A stretch of DNA of 64,000 bases. Origin: Streptomyces sp. NRRL S-37. Lineage in GTDB: Bacteria > Actinomycetota > Actinomycetes > Streptomycetales > Streptomycetaceae. The stretch lies in contig NZ_JOIZ01000031.1 of NCBI RefSeq assembly GCF_000721605.1, positions 1 to 64,000 on the forward strand, written 5' to 3'. The position numbers and the translations under genes are program-made. Positions 61,137-64,000 of the stretch are shown one piece after another. Within the stretch, counting starts at the first letter, position 1; every line of letters starts with the position of its first letter. The notes beneath the pieces are model-generated. The model was not told where the DNA came from and searched no databases. It saw only the letters and a list, made by a program, of their open reading frames with translations.

Positions 61137-61613
61137 ATGCGGTGCTCAGGCCGGTCGGCCGAACCATGTGCCCGGCGCACGCACCGGCGTGGTGGCGTCG
61201 AGGTCCTGCCCGGTGGGCAAGGCCAGGGCGGCACAGCCGCCGGGCCGGATGATCAACGCGTCGACGTCCGTCCCGACGCGTACGGCCCGGAGCCGGACGT
61301 CGACTTGCCGCTGGGCTGGGCCGCCCTGTCCGCGGGCGTGCTGCAGACGGTCCTGGAGGTACGGCTCGACGCACAGGCCCGCGAAGGCACGAGGTCACGC
61401 CTCGGTGCTGGCCGGCGGCTGCTGCGCATGCGGGACGACTGGCAGTACTACGACCGGTTTCTGCGGGCCGGCGGCGTGCAGGCCGGGCGCGCGATGAACG
61501 AGTCCCGCGCCCGGCGTGCCCAGGACATCCACGACATGTTCATCCAGGTCCGCAGCCGTATGCCGGAGGCGGCCGGTGGTCCCGGGAGTAGTCATATAAC
61601 AGTAAGAAGCTGA
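61137..61613 (+). CDS. Hypothetical protein
   Basis: A frame of about 158 residues. The part from residue 55 on looks real (LGWAALSAGVLQTVLEVRLD, LRMRDDWQYYDRFLRAGGVQ, RAQDIHDMFIQVRSRM). The Arg/Gly-rich first 50 residues probably are not, and no good internal start is visible, so the 5' end is uncertain. I recognise no family. The tail is followed by lower-GC DNA. Confidence 0.4.
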   Translation: MRCSGRSAEPCARRTHRRGGVEVLPGGQGQGGTAAGPDDQRVDVRPDAYGPEPDVDLPLGWAALSAGVLQTVLEVRLDAQAREGTRSRLGAGRRLLRMRDDWQYYDRFLRAGGVQAGRAMNESRARRAQDIHDMFIQVRSRMPEAAGGPGSSHITVRS

Positions 61614-61678
61614 GTCTGACGACGCCCGAGCCGGCCGGAGCGGGAACGTATGTGGCCGGGAGGCCGGAGGGCCGTATT

Positions 61679-61701
61679 GTACGTACCGGACCGGCACGTA
61701 C
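61679..61701. repeat. Near-perfect 23-bp palindrome
   Basis: GTACGTACCGG and CCGGCACGTAC surround a single A, with one mismatch. It lies in a lower-GC gap upstream of the truncated recombinase-like gene. Wider repeats flank it: ATAACAGTAAGAAGCT near 61597 is mirrored at 14 of 16 bases near 61763. A binding site or recombination site is possible. Confidence 0.55.
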
Positions 61702-61857
61702 GTCTCGGTTCGACACGAGCCGGAACGACGGGCTCGCCGGAGGGCGAAGCGGAATGATCAGTAGCTACTTGCTGTTATTTAATCGTACTGCCGTCGGATA
61801 CGGCCCAGGAGGAAAGACGTTGCCGAAGCTGACCCACCTCACCGGACCGGGCGCCTC

Positions 61858-62748
61858 ATGAACGCCCCCGACCGCGCCGTCACCGCCGTCAGCCGGTTCC
61901 TCGACACCCTGCGCTCCGAGGCCACCCGCCGCCAGCGCCGCGCCTACCTCGAGGAATACACCTCCTGGCTCGCCGCACAACGCCAGTGCGACACCGGCCG
62001 GCTCACCACCGAAGACCTCCTGGACGAGGACAACGCCCTCGCCTGGCTCACCGCCGCCCAGCGCGGCACCACCCGGCGCCGCCCCGGCCTCCACGGCCCC
62101 ACCGCACCCGCCGCCGCCAACTCCATGGCCGCCCGCACCAGCTCCCTCAACACCTTCTCCCGCCACTACGGCCACCCCCTTGACCTCCAGCCGCCCGCCC
62201 CCCACTTCGCCCCACGCCTCACCCCCACCGAAGCCCACCGCACCCTGCGCCTCCTCGCCGGCCACCACCCCGCCGGAACCCTCGAAGCCACCTGGCAGCG
62301 CTCGGTCGCCCTCATCGCCCTCGCCGTCTGCACCGGACAGGGCATCAGCACACTCCATCCCATGCGGCTCACCGACCTGGACCTGGACCGCCCCCTGCCC
62401 CGCGCCCGCGCCGCCGGCGAGTGGTACCCCCTGGACACCGTCTCCCGCGACGCCCTCACCCGCTGGAGAACCACCCACCACGCCCTGACCGCCGGCCACC
62501 TCACCGCCCTCAACGGCGGACGCGTCGAACACCTCTGGATCACCACCTCCCCCGGCCGCCCCCGCGACGGACAACCCGCACTCCCCGCAGGCCTGCCCGC
62601 CGCCGTACGCACCCTGGAAGCCGCCCACCGCAAACTGACCGCCACCGCACTGGGCACCCCCCTCCTGCTCGAACAGTTCTGCGGAACCGAAGCCGCCGCC
62701 GGACCCGGTTCCGGGATCAGAGCAGACCGCGGACGCGGAACTGCATGA
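61858..62748 (+). CDS. Tyrosine-recombinase-like protein, truncated and lacking the box I Arg
   Basis: A 296-residue frame. Residues 5-110 form a SAM-like core-binding domain (VSRFLDTLRSEATRRQRRAY then LEEYTSWLAA). Residues 120-260 are the start of the catalytic domain. Where active recombinases have TGLRxxELxxLxxxD, this has TGQGISTLHPMRLTDLDLDR, so the catalytic Arg is Gly. HxxR and Tyr are absent because the gene ends in sequence antisense to the neighbour. It is either a pseudogene or a non-catalytic DNA-binding derivative. The ATG at 61858 lacks a strong ribosome-binding site. Confidence 0.65.
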   Translation: MNAPDRAVTAVSRFLDTLRSEATRRQRRAYLEEYTSWLAAQRQCDTGRLTTEDLLDEDNALAWLTAAQRGTTRRRPGLHGPTAPAAANSMAARTSSLNTFSRHYGHPLDLQPPAPHFAPRLTPTEAHRTLRLLAGHHPAGTLEATWQRSVALIALAVCTGQGISTLHPMRLTDLDLDRPLPRARAAGEWYPLDTVSRDALTRWRTTHHALTAGHLTALNGGRVEHLWITTSPGRPRDGQPALPAGLPAAVRTLEAAHRKLTATALGTPLLLEQFCGTEAAAGPGSGIRADRGRGTA

Positions 62749-63825
62749 CGCGGTAGGGCCATCCCGCCTCGGTGTTCCATTGGCTCACTGACAGGTGGAG
62801 ATCACCGAGCGTCGACCCGGGAATGACGTAACCGCCGTACAACCGCGCCACGTGGGTGTCGTCCTCGGCGCCCCAGGACGTGCCCCGCAGCAGGGTGCGG
62901 CGGTGGGCGGTGCGCAGGTCTGCCGCGGGGTGGTCCGCGACCAGGCCCTCGAACCGGTAGCCGCCCTGGTCGAACCAGGTCAGGATCCACCGGCCGCCGA
63001 GCGGCCGCAGGCACAACTCGCCGAATGCCCCGTCCAGGACGGGTACGGGCGGACTGCCCCAGGCCCAGCGGCCGTCGGGACCGCGTCCCCATGGCTCATA
63101 GGCGCCGGGATCCGTCAGCCGGTCAGGACGGACCCGGTGCAGGATGACCGGCTTGTCCCGCTGGAACCCGGTGGACAGGACGTAGACGTACCCGTCGTCG
63201 CCGAGGGCCCAGGTGAGCAGCTGGAACATGCCTCCGTGCAGGTTCGCGGCGAACACGGCACCGGTGGGTTCCCAGGTCGCGCCCGAGTCGCCCGACCGTC
63301 AGATCTCGGTGCGCACCACGTTGCCGAGCCCTTTGTTCACCATGACGTGCAAGTACATGGTGTCACCGAGGGTGATCACATCGGACGGCAGCACGGTGGA
63401 GTAATCGGGGTTGTCGTGGTCGTACGGCCACAGCTGCTTCGCATGCCGTCCGCCCACCGCGCCGGTCCAGACGACCGGCCGGCCGGGCCCGTCGAAGCGC
63501 CCGTACAGCGCCACGGGCGAGCGCCACCACCCGCCGCCGACCCTGGCTTCCTCGAAGGTGTCGCCGAAGACGAACAGGAGCCGGCCGTCGGGTGTCCGTA
63601 CGGGCACGCCCAGGTCGGTGGCCTCCATACGGAACCGGGTGGTGACCCCTGGACCGGTGAGGTCGGCGACCTTGGAGACGCGGAGGGGGCCGGGGTGTGG
63701 AGCCGGGGACCGCTCGCGAGGACCGCCGTGGCGGCCGCCCGGAGGAAGCCGGCCCGGCTGAGGTGGACCGGGCGGATCGGGGTCCGGGGCAGGCGCGGGG
63801 CGTTGCCAGGTGTGCTGTCGTGCAT
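62717..63825 (-). pseudogene. DUF4185 secreted protein, inactivated by frameshift and stop
   Basis: An ATG at 63825 starts HDSTPGNAPRLPRTPIRPVH then LSRAGFLRAAATAVLAS, a Tat-like or Sec export signal. Around 63700 the continuation (TDLGVPVRTPDGRLLFVFGD) is in another phase. At 63299-63301 a TGA replaces the Trp expected in VRTEI-W-RSGDSGATWEPT. After it the same phase continues to 62717 (NLHGGMFQLLTWALGDDGYV, GYVIPGSTLGDLHLSVSQWN). The domain is DUF4185, related to five-bladed glycan-active proteins. Two independent lesions make it a pseudogene. The final 175 bases of the window show nothing. Confidence 0.8.
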
Positions 63826-64000
63826 GAACGCTCCTGGGTGGATGTCGGGACAAGGGGCGTCGAGGGCCGTCCGGCGAGCCGGCCGGGCGGGCCGTCGAAC
63901 GGGGAACGCAGCCGGCGGTTGTACTGTCGCTCGCGCCGGCTGCCCGCTTCCGGAGTGGTGGCGGTGTGTACCCCGCCGGAGAGTGGGGCACACACCGGGC

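Noticed and set aside
63299-63301. UGA in the DUF4185 gene as programmed read-through or selenocysteine
   Set aside because: The gene also carries a frameshift and the position is a Trp in the family, so simple inactivation is the better reading.
1-64000. CRISPR array, tRNA or rRNA genes
   Set aside because: No regularly spaced 25-40 bp repeats and no tRNA cloverleaf or rRNA sequence were found by eye.
1-64000. Chromosomal-type parS (GTTTCACGTGAAAC) or a dnaA-box origin
   Set aside because: No such sequences were seen; the only centromere-like motif is TGATTACGnCGTAATCA.
63826-64000. Telomere-like palindromes at the window edge
   Set aside because: The last 175 bases and the first 200 bases show no set of stacked palindromes as in Streptomyces telomeres.

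Overview
The window is high-GC actinomycete DNA, most likely Streptomyces. The evidence is the codon use, the many GTG/TTG starts and GTGA or TGATG gene overlaps, an ECF41-type sigma factor, abundant TetR/MarR/HxlR/XRE regulators, and gene families typical of Streptomyces arms and plasmids. No rRNA, tRNA, CRISPR array or core housekeeping operon was found. A ParA/ParB pair with its own non-chromosomal centromere-like sites, two pairs of plasmid-type winged-helix genes, two toxin-antitoxin modules, recombinase genes and at least a dozen gene relics point to a large (perhaps linear) plasmid or a chromosome-arm region built from one.

Region 1 (1-9.8 kb) holds stress and metabolic cargo: an ECF41 sigma factor translationally coupled to an FAD oxidoreductase, a DUF998 membrane protein divergent from a TetR gene across a three-copy operator, a Doc-like toxin-antitoxin pair, an alpha/beta hydrolase and a double GNAT acetyltransferase.

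Region 2 (9.8-15.9 kb) looks like a replication or maintenance module. It has a Cys-rich plasmid-type protein, a leftward pair of small winged-helix genes (11954-12714), a small hypothetical gene and a rightward pair of winged-helix genes (14618-15819) closed by a strong terminator. The flanking non-coding DNA is rich in palindromes built on CATGAAC/ACATGAC cores and in a TATCTGCGCAATT iteron.

Region 3 (15.9-24.2 kb) has an imine-reductase-like gene with HxlR, repeat proteins and a hydrolase, then parA-parB. Six copies of a 17-bp palindrome, TGATTACGnCGTAATCA, lie at 18.56-22.09 kb. One is embedded in the Walker B codons of parA and one in the linker codons of parB.

Region 4 (24.2-36.2 kb) has an IS701-type insertion sequence with a frameshifted transposase, a methyltransferase/XRE-cupin pair, an MFS exporter, a DsbA/FrnE-like protein with a TetR, a secreted FG-GAP protein, an intact tyrosine recombinase, and remnants of an integrase, a Tn3 transposase and a serine resolvase.

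Region 5 (36.2-54.8 kb) has an HTH-NACHT-transmembrane ATPase (possible defence protein), secreted hydrolases, a MarR/quinone-oxidoreductase operon, a decayed N-6 DNA methylase, a protein ending in an RNase H domain, a beta-helix protein, an XRE/sigma4-like operon, a second toxin-antitoxin module, and a TetR/DUF1772 pair.

Region 6 (55-64 kb) has a secreted beta-propeller protein, a two-component system facing an MMPL transporter, a truncated tyrosine-recombinase-like gene that lacks the box I arginine, and a DUF4185 pseudogene.
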